From NCBI GenBank assembly GCA_963575745.1, contig CAUYUJ010011270.1:1-64000 (forward strand): a stretch of DNA of 64,000 bases. The letters run 5' to 3'. Below, piece by piece: positions 51,652 through 60,669 of this stretch (the stretch's first letter is position 1; the number at the start of each line of letters is the position of its first letter). The notes beneath the pieces were generated by a model. It searched no databases and had not been told where the DNA came from. It saw nothing but the letters and a program-made list of their open reading frames with translations. The stretch comes from Prorocentrum cordatum. Its lineage: Eukaryota > Sar > Dinophyceae > Prorocentrales > Prorocentraceae. Made by a program: the position numbers and the translations under genes.

Positions 51652-51905
51652 CGATCTGGCGGCTATGTAGTTGCCGTCGCCGCCTCGTCGCCGCCCGTCG
51701 TCTGGGCCGGTGTGCCGCTTTGCTGGCTATGCAGTCGCCGTCGCCGCCCCGTCGCCGCACGTCTTCTGGGCCTGTCGGCCTGTCTGGCGGTTATGTGTCC
51801 GCCGTCGCCGCAGCATCGCCGCCTCGTCGTCGCCCGTCGTCTGGGCCTGTCTGTCGCTCTGGCGGCTACGTTGCTGCCGTAGCCGCCCCGTCGCCGCCTC
51901 GCGAC
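51652..51905. repeat. imperfect tandem repeat, about 62-68 bp
   Basis: Units of CTGGCGGCTATGTAGTTGCC plus GTCGCCGCCTCGTCGCC and GTCGTCTGGGCC repeat four times. Val/Ala/Arg-rich frames on both strands follow from the repeat. Confidence 0.8.
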
Positions 51906-52587
51906 CTTTCGATTCTCTCTTTTGAGACTAGGACCCACCACCCTCCCGATGCCGGACTTTTCTGCCCCCCTTGGGGATGCGCAACTTACATATGATTATG
52001 CCTCATCGTTCATTCTAAAAATGAACTCATACGATCCCAGCCAAACCAATATCGACACCCCCTCATCCCTTGCAGAGAGATACTATGCGCGCGCACTTCT
52101 TCATCGCCAAAGACTTTATGTAAGACTCCTCTTCGCACAAATTGGACGAAGTGCGCACGCGCGCGTCGTCGCGCGCGCATCCCGAAATCCATCGAAAACC
52201 CTTCGAGCTCGACTTCGTAAGGATTTCGAAGTCGCGTGCCCCGAAAACAAATTCGCCGGCCCGACGGGCCACAGGCGTGCTAAGATCTCTAATAGCTGGT
52301 CACCAATCTTTCTAATTCGCGCGCGCGGGGCGGGCCCTGGGGGTCCCCGGACGAAAAGTACCCCGGCAGACTCCCGGCAAGTCCTGTTCAAGGATACTGG
52401 AACTCTTTTTCGGAGCCCCAGAGGGCTCCAAATCGGTCCAAGAGGGCCCCAAGAGGTCCCCCAGACGGTCCAAGAGGCCCCCGAGACGCCCAAAGAGCGC
52501 TCCAAGACGCCGATGATGACCCCAAGACGGCCCAAGCAAGTGGCCTCCAAGAGGCCTCACAAGAGGGCCGACAGGCCAAAATTATAA
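51906..52587. other. unique spacer ending in CCAAGAGG repeats
   Basis: No gene. Contains (CG)n-rich sequence at 52,150-52,182 and an inverted pair CTTCGTAAGGATTTCGAAG near 52,212. From 52,415 to 52,565 CCCAAGAGGCCCC-like words recur, as at 4.7-5.1, 51.0-51.3 and 59.2-59.5 kb. This is the sequence into which the 52.6-59.2 kb element is inserted on its left side. Confidence 0.5.
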
Positions 52588-52727
52588 AGCACAACCAGGC
52601 GGACGATGGATGCCAGACAACTTTTATGAGAACTCCGACCGCAGGCGACATCAGCCATCCATCCCGGGCCCCAAGGCCTAGGGCGAGACACGGGATCACA
52701 GGCCAGATGGCAGCAAATGAGATCCCC
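52588..52727 (-). repeat. split direct repeat B2
   Basis: The 3-prime terminal repeat of the element, 138/140 identical to B1, offset by 289 bases. The flanking sequence beyond it (...CCAAAATTATAA) is presumed target DNA. Confidence 0.85.
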
Positions 52728-52778
52728 AGACAGTGCAGCACAAAGGATGCAAGCGACAGGGAGGGCGGGAGGGAGAGC

Positions 52779-52877
52779 TTGAGCCGCGTGCCACGGATAG
52801 CACACGGGACTGTGAATTCTCACATGCGGCATCCTTGCGGCCATACCCTCCTGTGCTTACAGATCTAAAATCAAACA
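52779..52877 (-). repeat. split direct repeat A2
   Basis: Identical copy of A1 placed between B1 and B2. Its outer end abuts B1 directly, as expected for the circular junction. Confidence 0.85.
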
Positions 52878-53016
52878 GCACAACCAGGCGGACGATGGAT
52901 GCCAGACAACTTTTATGAGAACTCCGACCGCAGGCGACATCAGCCATCCATCCCGGGCCCCAAGGCCTAGGGCGAGACACGGGATCACAGGCCAGATGAC
53001 AGCAAAGGAGATCCCC
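52877..53016 (-). repeat. split direct repeat B1
   Basis: 140 bases beginning AGCACAACCAGGCGGACG and ending GAGATCCCC on the plus strand. It differs from B2 at two positions (ATGACAGC for ATGGCAGC, AAAGGAG for AAATGAG). Confidence 0.85.
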
Positions 53017-53204
53017 CGAATCCCGCAGGAATGACTGGGCCACCAAGGCCGAACCAAAAAGTCAAACTTAAAACGAAACACAGTGGTCGCCCACAGCCCC
53101 CAAGACGCACCAACAGGCAACAGTGTCAGCACCCCCCAAGAGGATCGGTACCAGCGGCAACCCGACCATCAGGGAAGTACACGACGCTGCTACCTGCCAG
53201 GCAG
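53017..53204 (-). other. 3-prime non-coding part of the retroelement
   Basis: Between the methylase-like stop and repeat B1. No coding signature. Confidence 0.6.
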
Positions 53205-54037
53205 CTAGACATCGAGTCCAGAGGCGAGGGCCCGCAAACGACGAATAGCGATTCGCATTGACCCATGGATCGTTAACTTCGCAACGGACTGAGCCAATCT
53301 CGGCGGATACGAGGCAGCTAAGGCGGTCCAGTTCTTGCCGCCAGGAGCCTTTCCAGTCAAGACAATGTGTGGCTTCTGGGTCCTACTGCACAGGCCGTGG
53401 CGACAATTGCATTTCTTCTGGAGTGAGTGGAGAGAGGGAGAAAGCCAGGCAGAGATACGAGTGGGCTTCATCCATCGGGTGCCATACTGACACATGTGGA
53501 AACAACTGACTTATGAATAGGGTTTTGGCACTGCTGTAGCATGCGGGGCGCAGACCACATCTGGGACAGGGCTGGGTTCTCGATATATACTGGAACACCG
53601 CACTTGATGCATAAATCAACTACTCGGCAACTGAAAGTGAAAGTGGCACTCCCTGCCGCCAGCCGCCCTTGCTCGGCCTGTGAGAGCAAAGCGGCAGGGG
53701 TGCCCATCGGGTGGTCGCGCGAGCGAAGTGGATGACGGAGGGCCCTGCTCCAAGACGTGCAAGGGGTTCCCAAGAACACCCCCGAGACACATCCACTAGA
53801 GATCCACCCACGAACGAGATTGATGAATGCAGGGCGCAGGTGATTCTCACCAGCCGAATTTTTAGAATCCAGGTCAAGGGCAGAAACGCCCAGGCCCCGA
53901 AGGGCCTTCGAAAGGGACCCGGACCCGGCAAACAATTCAAGAAACAACCGATACTGAGACGGATTATGGGACCCCTTTTCCCCTATGTAACTCCTCCTTA
54001 AAACGGCACTGCAGGTGGGCGCGAATTTCAGAGGCAC
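53205..54037 (-). CDS. C5-DNA-methyltransferase-like domain, one frameshift
   Basis: The frame from 54,037 shows YRLFLELFAGSGSLSKAL (motif I, the SAM-binding F-A-G-x-G), SGVFLGTPCTSWSRAL (motif IV, P-C-x-x-x-S with the catalytic Cys) and VPVYIENPALSQMW (motif VI, E-N). Near 53,475-53,490 the line shifts and continues as CQYGTRWMKPTRISAW, then CNCRHGLCSRTQKPH and the C-terminal helix PPRLAQSVAKL, stopping at 53,205. Such a domain would methylate cytosine in DNA, perhaps the element's own. DIRS-group elements often carry a methylase, more usually of the adenine (Dam) type. The domain call is good; the activity is unknown. Confidence 0.65.
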
Positions 54038-54055
54038 GGAGGGAGTAGGAGGGTC

Positions 54056-55093
54056 TCACTGGTGGCTTCTGTGATCTCCTGATGGGCGCAGCCTTCGGGC
54101 AGCTCGCACCGCCAGCACGAGCGTCGCTGGGATGAGGTGACCGATGCTGGCCTCCAGGGTCCCGTCTGCCATGACCACCGTCCAGACATGCTCCAACTTG
54201 AGATGTCCGAGACGAAATACGCCGCCGTGCGCAGAGCGGATCTCCGGCAGCAGCTTTGTCTCCTTGCCGTGCCGTTCTAAACTCTTCACGGATGCCAGCC
54301 TGCTCTGAAGCTCCCCCTGGAACGCGTTCCTTCGGCGACTGACCGAGCCGTCCAACGCACCCCCGCGGCGGAGGCCGCGCAGGTGGTCCGAGACCTGGGG
54401 GAAGCACAGGAGGCTTAAGCAGCGGGGCCTCAAGGCCTCGACCGCGAACGACCACAGGCACTTGAACGTCTCGCTGGGCCTCAGGTCGGCAACGAACGAC
54501 AGTGCGACCCAGACGGCCATCCAGGGCGCACCCGCCTCCACCAGCATCAGGCACATGGCCGTGGCTACCGCCTTCGGCAATGGCAGCTGGGGCCCCACAG
54601 GCACCCTCCGCTTCCAAGGGATCGAGGCGCGAGCAGCCCTCGGCCACTGCAGCTCCCACTGCACCTGCAAGCTCGGGTAGAGATGCGCGAGGCCGCCCAG
54701 CCGCTGCGTGCCGTGGTCGGACGACACGTTGTGGTGAGAGCAATCGTCCATGTGCTGGGCTAGGACCGCGCCCATCTCCACGACGTCGTGCCAGTCCAGG
54801 CCCAGCTTGGCGCACAGGTCCAGGATGGCTGTCGCATTTTTCTTGTAGAGAGCCTCCGTCACCAGGCGGATCGCAATCTGCTCGAGACCCGTGAGGGGCC
54901 CCAATGGCTCCCGCTGTGCGGTCAGGCGCTGGGCGGTGGCAACACGCGTATCGCGCTGTGCTCTGGCCCGCCCCTTCGCCATTCCAGGTGCGGCCCGCGG
55001 CGTCGCCCGCAGGCGGCAGGCGGCGCGCCGCGCGGAAGCCTGAGAACCATCCGAGATGGCAACGGGAGAGGCGATCCGACGGGTTCCTCTCAC
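54056..55093 (-). CDS. tyrosine-recombinase-like domain of the retroelement
   Basis: Follows the RNase H after a shift near 55,070. Content: a helical N-terminal segment (IAIRLVTEALYKKNATAIL), then RVPVGPQLPLPKAVATAMC, and WVALSFVADLRPSETFKCLW, matching the first conserved block of tyrosine recombinases (L-R-x-S/T-E with the catalytic Arg). Further on LRGLRRGGALDGSVSRRRN lies where the H-x-x-R block belongs, and VKSLERHGKETKLL is where the nucleophile Tyr is expected; here His seems to replace it. The recombinase would integrate a circular DNA copy. The catalytic loss is inference from a remembered pattern, not an alignment. Confidence 0.55.
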   Translation of the reverse strand: MRGTRRIASPVAISDGSQASARRAACRLRATPRAAPGMAKGRARAQRDTRVATAQRLTAQREPLGPLTGLEQIAIRLVTEALYKKNATAILDLCAKLGLDWHDVVEMGAVLAQHMDDCSHHNVSSDHGTQRLGGLAHLYPSLQVQWELQWPRAARASIPWKRRVPVGPQLPLPKAVATAMCLMLVEAGAPWMAVWVALSFVADLRPSETFKCLWSFAVEALRPRCLSLLCFPQVSDHLRGLRRGGALDGSVSRRRNAFQGELQSRLASVKSLERHGKETKLLPEIRSAHGGVFRLGHLKLEHVWTVVMADGTLEASIGHLIPATLVLAVRAARRLRPSGDHRSHQ

Positions 55094-57456
55094 TGGAGAT
55101 CCAACGAACGTGCAGACGGCATCCTGAAGCCAGTGACAACGAGGCCAACTTCAACATGACAGACTGAAGGTGAACTGATTTCGCTCGGCCCTTGCAGCAA
55201 GCCAGCGCCAGACACATGTTATCGACGAAGGCAACCACTCGCCGCCCCACGGCAGCACCAGCGCGCAGGATGTGCTTGTAGGCCAACACGAGGGCCTCAC
55301 CCTCTAACTGCATGATATCGGCGTCGTAGCCCACTCGAACGGCCAAGACATCCTTCCAATCCTGGGGCCTCATGAGGTCCGCGGGGATCTCCTCGAAGAG
55401 CAGGGGGTCCACGTCCATGAACCCGAGGGGCATGTAGTCCGGCGGGCGGGCGGCAGCCTCCGCGTAGACGACGTCCCGAGAGTCCTCGAAGTCCCTAGAC
55501 TCCCGAAGTGCGTTGAGGCGAGCCTTCTCCGCGCCCTCCACACGATATCTCACTCTCTCGCTTACTCGACCGATCTCTGCAACTTGATCCTCAGAAAGTG
55601 ACCGATGGCAAACTCCAAGACCGAACTCTGACGCGTCCGAGGCACAGATCTGCGGATGCCACCCTGCACACATGTCCGTTGTGAGGAGAGGGAGAGTAGC
55701 AACAATCCTACGAAGCTCTAATGCCACCTGAGGCCAGAGGGGGGTCACCACATCCTTTGCCGTCTCAATGAACGCGTAGCACGCATTCAGGATGGCCAGA
55801 GCTTCACGACGGACCATCGAGGACCACGTGATATGTCCCACAATAACTCTGAGCAGAACACCGCTGGCAGAACCCCTGGCCAAAAGGCGCTCAATGGCGA
55901 AGCGCAGGCGCCAGAGGCTCCGAGGCTTCACAGACAGCCAGCGGCCGGCGACGACGAGAAAAGGTCGAATCCCTAGACGGCTCACAGACTTCATGCACGA
56001 GGAGACCAACAGATCTGAGCCTAGCGCTAATCTGGTCAAAAGCAGCCTTCACATTTTTCTGAGACTGGCCCAGCACGAGAAAGTTATCAACGTAGCCCGC
56101 AGCAGCCGTATCATCGGCTGCCCTAAAGAAGACGCCGGGCTCACCGTCCGATATGACGCGACTCGGGCTGAAGCCCGCCTCTTGGATAGCGCTTCGCATC
56201 GCAGCCTGACAAAAATGAAGGGCCCAGGAGAAACCCATCGGCATCACAGTTATGCACGGAAGGAGGGCCTGTCCCGCCATCTGAGGAACACCCTCCAGTC
56301 CAAAGGACACGAGTAAACCCGAATCGATGGGCGGCAAAGAGAACCATTCTATCATGTCAGCGGGAACCCGCATGCGATAAAAAGGCACACTGAACATCAC
56401 CTGAAGCAGCAAGACAAGGGCCGCCTCTCGATTCGATGGCAGAGAAGGCGGAAGCCGAGGGGAGTCGAGTAGAGGGGGGGGCGTTGAAATAAAAATTGGC
56501 AACTCTAGTGTCGAAAATGAGACGTAATTGATCAGACTTCTTGGCCGCGCAGAATACTCCAAGGAGGCCCTTCCTACCCCGCGCAGGCTGAAAGCAACAT
56601 CCCGCGCCGGGCCAGACAGGCCAGAAAGTCAGCGTAATTACGCGGAGGGGGAGTGGGAGAGGATAGGGTCGATATAGGCTCCTTTGGGACAGGCCTCCTG
56701 CACCAAAACCTGGGCCTCAGTTGCTGGCCTCAGCATGTGAGATCTCCAATCCTTAAGCCAGGAGGAATCGGCCTGTGAGAGCAAACGATGAAGGTCAACA
56801 GGGACCGTGCCCTCATCAGGCCACGCAACGAGGTCACGCGAATAAGAAGGGGTGGGGCCCGCATCCCCGTACAACGACTGGTTGCTCAGAAGCTCGCTGA
56901 GGGCTCCCTGAGCGAATCCCGCCTCGCTGGGAGGAGGGCCCAGACGACAGCAGCAATCGCTGAAGCGATCGAGTACTCTTTTCTGAGCAAGAGAAGCGGG
57001 GGCCGGCGCAGTCTCCTTATATCCTGACATCTGGTTGAGGGCCTTCACAGCATCATTAGCCCAATTGACTGAATGCTGGAGGCGAAGGCGGCGACGGCGC
57101 ACGGCCCTGCAGACACTCGCTGGAGCATCGGAGCGAGGGCCGAGGAGAGGGAGCGGGAAAACGTCTCTCTGCCGGTAGCTGCCACCAGAACGGGGATTCA
57201 AAAAGTCGCTCGAGCCCGGGCCCCCATCTCCCGGGCTCGGGGGTAACTCACGTCCCACCGCCGGGCCCTGAACCATCCTTGCCGCCTTTCTTGGCGCCTT
57301 TCTTGGCCGGGCCCGCTCCCCTCGCGCCTTGCGGCGCTCCTTCGAGATCTGGTACTCCTTCGAGAGTTGATCTTTGACGAAATCGGCCAGCTGGGGGCTC
57401 ACGCACACACATCCTCGAATCATGTCCGTCCCCATGTACAGGTGGTTGTCGGCCAC
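55061..57456 (-). CDS. retroelement reverse transcriptase and RNase H, frameshifted
   Basis: A 272-codon N-terminal region from 57,456 (HLYMGTDMIRGCVCVSP...) leads to RT. Near 56,600 NYADFLACLARRGML occurs; the frame then moves to GVFCAAKKSDQLRLIFDTR (finger motif), GDVQCAF (motif A, with Asp), and after one T too many, FYRMRVPADMIEWF near 56,382. Next are TVMPMGFSWALHF (motif B) and AAGYVDNFLVLG (motif C, YVDN for YVDD) near 56,094. After another shift near 55,970 the RNase H follows: ICASDASEFGLG, MQLEGEALVLAY, VAFVDNMCLAL and NPSDRLSR. The Ty3-type RNase H layout fits DIRS-group elements. It would copy the element RNA and degrade the RNA strand. Confidence 0.75.
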
Positions 57457-58654
57457 GCTGTCCGATCCGCCGGCCTATCACGGTATCGTTCTTCCTGCAC
57501 TTGAATCACACGGCACATCGATTCGGCACACGCCAGGTTAGTGACCATGAGCTGATCGTAGAATACCATCTGCTCCAACATCCGACATGCTCTCTCATGT
57601 TCGTCAACCCCCACGTCGGACGACGACAACTTGGCCTCGGTCCGAAATCGCATATGACGGCCCATGGGCCAATGGGGCTTCCTCCATTTTGTTACATGAA
57701 CTTCAGCACCCATAGGACGGTCCGTGGGCCTCGGATTGGCCAGTCCGGCCACGCGTCCTCTCGCATCATCAGAATGGCGTCGCGGAAGGAGCGGTGGCGG
57801 TTGCCCTGCACGTCAAGCGACACGGGCTGCACGCGCACGTCGCTGATACCCTGAGGAGCAGCGGGAGCAGGTGCAGCACCAGGGAGCAGGGCCGCGGCGG
57901 CGGCGGCTGGCGCCGGGGCCAGAGCCGGGGCCGCCACCGCGGGGGCGCCCGCGAGACCCACAGGGCCCGCGGCGCCCGCGGGGGCCAGGCCCGGAGCCAC
58001 GGCTGCTGCCGGCGCCGGTGGCGCCACGGCAGGAGGCAGCAGGCCCCCCCCCCGGCCCCGCAAGGGCAGCTCCCACGGCGGCCAGCGCGGCCACGGGGAC
58101 GAGCCCTCCACCCGGTGCTGGGCCGTCGGCCGCGCCACCTGCTCCACCGCCTGCCGCAAGCGCTCCTCCAGGCGCTGCGGGCGCGGGCACGGCCAGGGCT
58201 GCCGCTGGGCCAGCCGCGCCTCTGGCCCGACAGCCCCGACAGCTCCAGCAGCGGGCATCGGCATTCCAGCGAAACCAGCACGGCCGACTACGTTCACCGC
58301 GAAGCCTGGGCGCAATGGCAGGCCAAGGCGAGCTGCAGCAGCGTCTCGAAGTCCCTGCATTGCCGCAGGCAACGGCACATTCCGAAACCTGTGCACATGA
58401 TCGGCCCCGACGGGTCCAGCATCTCGTCCGAGCGCCCCGCCCTCCAAGATCGCGAACTCCCGGATGTCGCCACCAGATGACAGATCCTCCTCGTACTGAT
58501 CACCGTCCGGGGTTAGAATGCTGACAATCGGCTGGGCCCCAGGAGGAATCAAGAGGATGATCCTTTCATGCCAGATCCGGGGCCCCACCACTCCGTAACG
58601 CACGGCGATCACGTCGCCCTCCCACAAGCCCAAGTGGGCCAAGGGGTTAGCCAT
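57420..58654 (-). CDS. retroelement gag-like ORF, frameshifted at its end
   Basis: ATG at 58,654 (MANPLAHLGLWEGDVIAV). The N-terminal domain includes GPRIWHERIILLIPPG and SILTPDGDQYEEDLSSG. A long Ala/Pro-rich linker (about residues 110-275) follows, then RVQPVSLDVQGNRHRSFRDA and IRGPRTVLWVLKFM with a stop at 57,692. In another frame coding continues: KWRKPHWPMGRHMRF, then EHERACRMLEQMVFYDQLMV, NLACAESMCRVIQVQEERY. The last part leads without a gap into the RT ORF. Position and composition suggest a structural or nucleic-acid-binding protein. Confidence 0.6.
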
Positions 58655-59028
58655 CAGCCCACACGTTGAGTCGCCTGGCTGCGGCTACGAAATCGAGCGG
58701 CCTGCTCACGGGCGATGTCCTCGATCGAAAGGGAGATGTCTATCTTGTGCGTGTCGTTAGTGCAGGCCTTCTGGTCGCAGCGGCGCCCAGCCGCGAAGCC
58801 GGCCGCGCCCACGATGCTCAGGCCGAGCACGAACCACACCCAAGGGAACGGGCAGCTGCACTCCACGGGCACCAGCTCCTTCACCGCCTCCCCTGGGCCG
58901 CACACGAGCTGGGGCAAGCAGTGGCAGTCGGGGCAGGGCGGCGGCGGCCGCGACAGCCCCCAGACCACGGCGGCTGTCTGCGCCGCCCGCGCTACCTCAG
59001 CCGTAAAGGCCTCGGCCAGCGCCTGCAT
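58654..59028 (-). CDS. retroelement ORF1: small Cys-rich membrane protein
   Basis: Start chosen at the first ATG (59,028, MQALAEAFTAEVARAAQ); an upstream open frame has no ATG. The 124-residue product has a Cys cluster (CPDCHCLPQLVC, then VECSC), a single membrane-spanning stretch (FPWVWFVLGLSIVGAAGFAA) and a charged C-terminal tail. The stop TGA overlaps the next ATG (TGATG), suggesting coupled translation with the gag-like ORF. Its role is unknown; an envelope-like or membrane-tethering role is only a guess. Confidence 0.55.
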   Translation of the reverse strand: MQALAEAFTAEVARAAQTAAVVWGLSRPPPPCPDCHCLPQLVCGPGEAVKELVPVECSCPFPWVWFVLGLSIVGAAGFAAGRRCDQKACTNDTHKIDISLSIEDIAREQAARFRSRSQATQRVG

Positions 59029-59068
59029 GCGCGAGCGGGGCTTTGGGACCGACCACCCCCTCAAGAGT

Positions 59069-59167
59069 TTGAGCCGCGTGCCACGGATAGCACACGGGAC
59101 TGTGAATTCTCACATGCGGCATCCTTGCGGCCATACCCTCCTGTGCTTACAGATCTAAAATCAAACA
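59069..59167 (-). repeat. split direct repeat A1
   Basis: 99 bases identical to 52,779-52,877, from TTGAGCCGCGTGCCACGG to AGATCTAAAATCAAAC on the plus strand. It forms the 5-prime end of the retroelement, ending 41 bases before the first ATG. It may hold the promoter and the start of the transcript. Confidence 0.85.
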
Positions 59168-59565
59168 TTTTACGATGGTGTTGGAAGGATGTTGGCCTTG
59201 TCGCCTTTTCGGCCATCCGATGCTCCAAGACGTCCCAAGAGGCACCCAAAAGCGCCCCATGACGGGCCAAGAGGCTTCCAAGAGGGCCCCAAAAGGGCCC
59301 CAAGAGGACCCAAGAGGCGCCCAAGACGGCCCAAGACAGACAGCCCCAAGACGGCCCCAAGAGGGGCCCAAGAGGGCCCCAGGAGGCCACGAGAGGCCCC
59401 CAAGAGGCCCCCCAGAGGCCCCAAGATGCCGCCAAGAGGACCCCAAGAGGCCCCAGGAGGCCCCCAGGAGGCCCAAAAGAGGTCCCAAAAGTTCAAACAT
59501 GCCTCCCAAGCGCCTCCGAACGGCTTCTCAAAAGACCCCAAGAGGCCTCCCATAGAAGCATCTTG
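59168..59565. repeat. CCCAAGAGGCCCC irregular tandem repeat
   Basis: From about 59,215 to 59,560 words of the type CCCCAAGAGGCCCAAGA recur every 9-15 bases. Minus-strand frames read as W-G-x-L-G-x-S repeats, which could be mistaken for a structured protein. Related blocks are at 4.73-5.15, 48.97-49.19, 51.04-51.29 and 52.42-52.57 kb. Confidence 0.8.
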
Positions 59566-59624
59566 ACGACGACCCTGTTTGGCCTCAAGAGCAACACAAG
59601 ATGCCAACGAGAGGCTTCCTCCTC

Positions 59625-59790
59625 CGCCCCTTCCCCTTCCTCCTCCTCCTCCTCCTCCTCCTCCTCCTCCTCCTCCTACTTAATTATCTTCATCCTCCTC
59701 TCCTTCTCATCCTCTCCTCCTCCTCCCCTCCCCTTCCCCATCCTCATCTTCCTCCTCCTCCTCCTCCTCCTCCTCCTCCTCCTCGGCGGC
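59625..59790. repeat. TCC microsatellite
   Basis: Pyrimidine-only triplet tract with one interruption near 59,676-59,690. Confidence 0.9.
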
Positions 59791-60170
59791 GCCACAGTGG
59801 CCCTGGGCCCACGGCGAAGCAGTAGCGATCATGCAACATGGGCCGGCGGAATGAGCGAAGCGATTGAATAAAACCAAGCGGCTTCGCAACAAGACCTTTC
59901 AAACAGAGCCCGCGCTCGCCTCCAGAGGAACGAAGATCGGCGGAGGAACAGGAGGGAGGGAGGGGGAGCAAGGGACGGAGGAAGAGGAGGCAGGGAGGGA
60001 CGCGACCGTCTCCTCGACCGTGGCGACCGACGACCGTCCGCCCAGGAGGCCTCCCGGCCAGCCAGCAGCCCCACGGAGGGCGGCACGGGGAGCCCGGGCG
60101 GCAGGTCGAGGCCTCTCGGGGCGCTCGGCGGGCGGCGCGCTCGGCTGGCCGCCGAAAGCGCCGCCCTCGA
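59791..60170. other. intergenic, no gene recognised
   Basis: Mixed, Arg/Gly-coding GC-rich sequence with GGAGGAGG patches; nothing identified. Confidence 0.5.
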
Positions 60171-60174
60171 TCGA

Positions 60175-60480
60175 GGGGCCGATGATCGGAGCTCGATCCT
60201 CGATCGAGCCTTGATCCTCCTCGATCCTCCTCGATAATCGTCGATCCTCCTCGAGCCTCCTCCTCCTCCTCCTCCCTCCTTCCCTCCCTTCCTGGGATCC
60301 TCGACCCTCGATCGAAGGCAGAGGACCTCCGCCCTCGATCGAGGGCCGAGGATCGGACCTGGATCGACTGTCGAGGATCGGACCTCGACCCAGGATCACG
60401 GATCGAGGAGGATCTAGGATCGAGGCGCATCGAGCATCGAGGAGGTCCGTGCCTTGATCGAGGACCGAGGGAGCATCGGG
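60175..60480. repeat. CTCGATC/GATCGAGG palindromic words
   Basis: Words such as TCGATCCTCGATCGAG, CCTCCTCGATC and GATCGAGGACCGAGG recur in both orientations. The region can fold into many short hairpins. A smaller relative lies at 7,985-8,085. Confidence 0.75.
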
Positions 60481-60665
60481 GCAACCTCCTCCACAATTAC
60501 TCAATTATCCCGGCAAAGCAACCTAACAGCGATGTGTAGAAGCATATCTGAAAGCATTCCCCTTAAGATTCAGACGAAAATCCAGTTGTCGAATTCTGCT
60601 GTTCTCGCAGTCGTAGTAGCATTCGCGATGACAGTCGCAGCGGCAACGGCAGTCGCAGTCACAGC
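60481..60665. other. unique spacer
   Basis: About 185 bases of mixed sequence; nothing recognised. Confidence 0.5.
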
Positions 60666-60669
60666 CTCA

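Larger units (their letters stand above)
52588..59167 (-). mobile_element. DIRS/Ngaro-type tyrosine-recombinase retrotransposon
   Basis: Read on the minus strand, the element is A1 (59,167-59,069), ORFs (59,028-53,205), B1 (53,016-52,877), A2 (52,877-52,779), a 51-base gap, then B2 (52,727-52,588). A copies are identical over 99 bases; B copies match at 138 of 140. This A1-internal-B1-A2-B2 arrangement is the split direct repeat plan of PAT/Ngaro-like elements, in which the B1/A2 joint is the circle junction. The ORFs encode a small membrane protein, a gag-like protein, RT, RNase H, a recombinase-like domain and a C5-methylase-like domain. Near-identical repeats indicate recent activity, yet several one-base frameshifts are present. 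Confidence 0.8.

Noticed and set aside
53275-53300. Possible spliced-leader relic (TCCG...TTGGCTCAG on the minus strand)
   Set aside because: It lies inside the coding C-terminus of the methylase-like domain, in sequence explained by the protein motif, and the middle of the leader is absent.
59147-59607. Minus-strand protein rich in S-W-G-x-L-G repeats
   Set aside because: It derives from the CCCAAGAGGCC tandem repeat. The same pattern appears at four other loci in different frames, with no conserved start or end.
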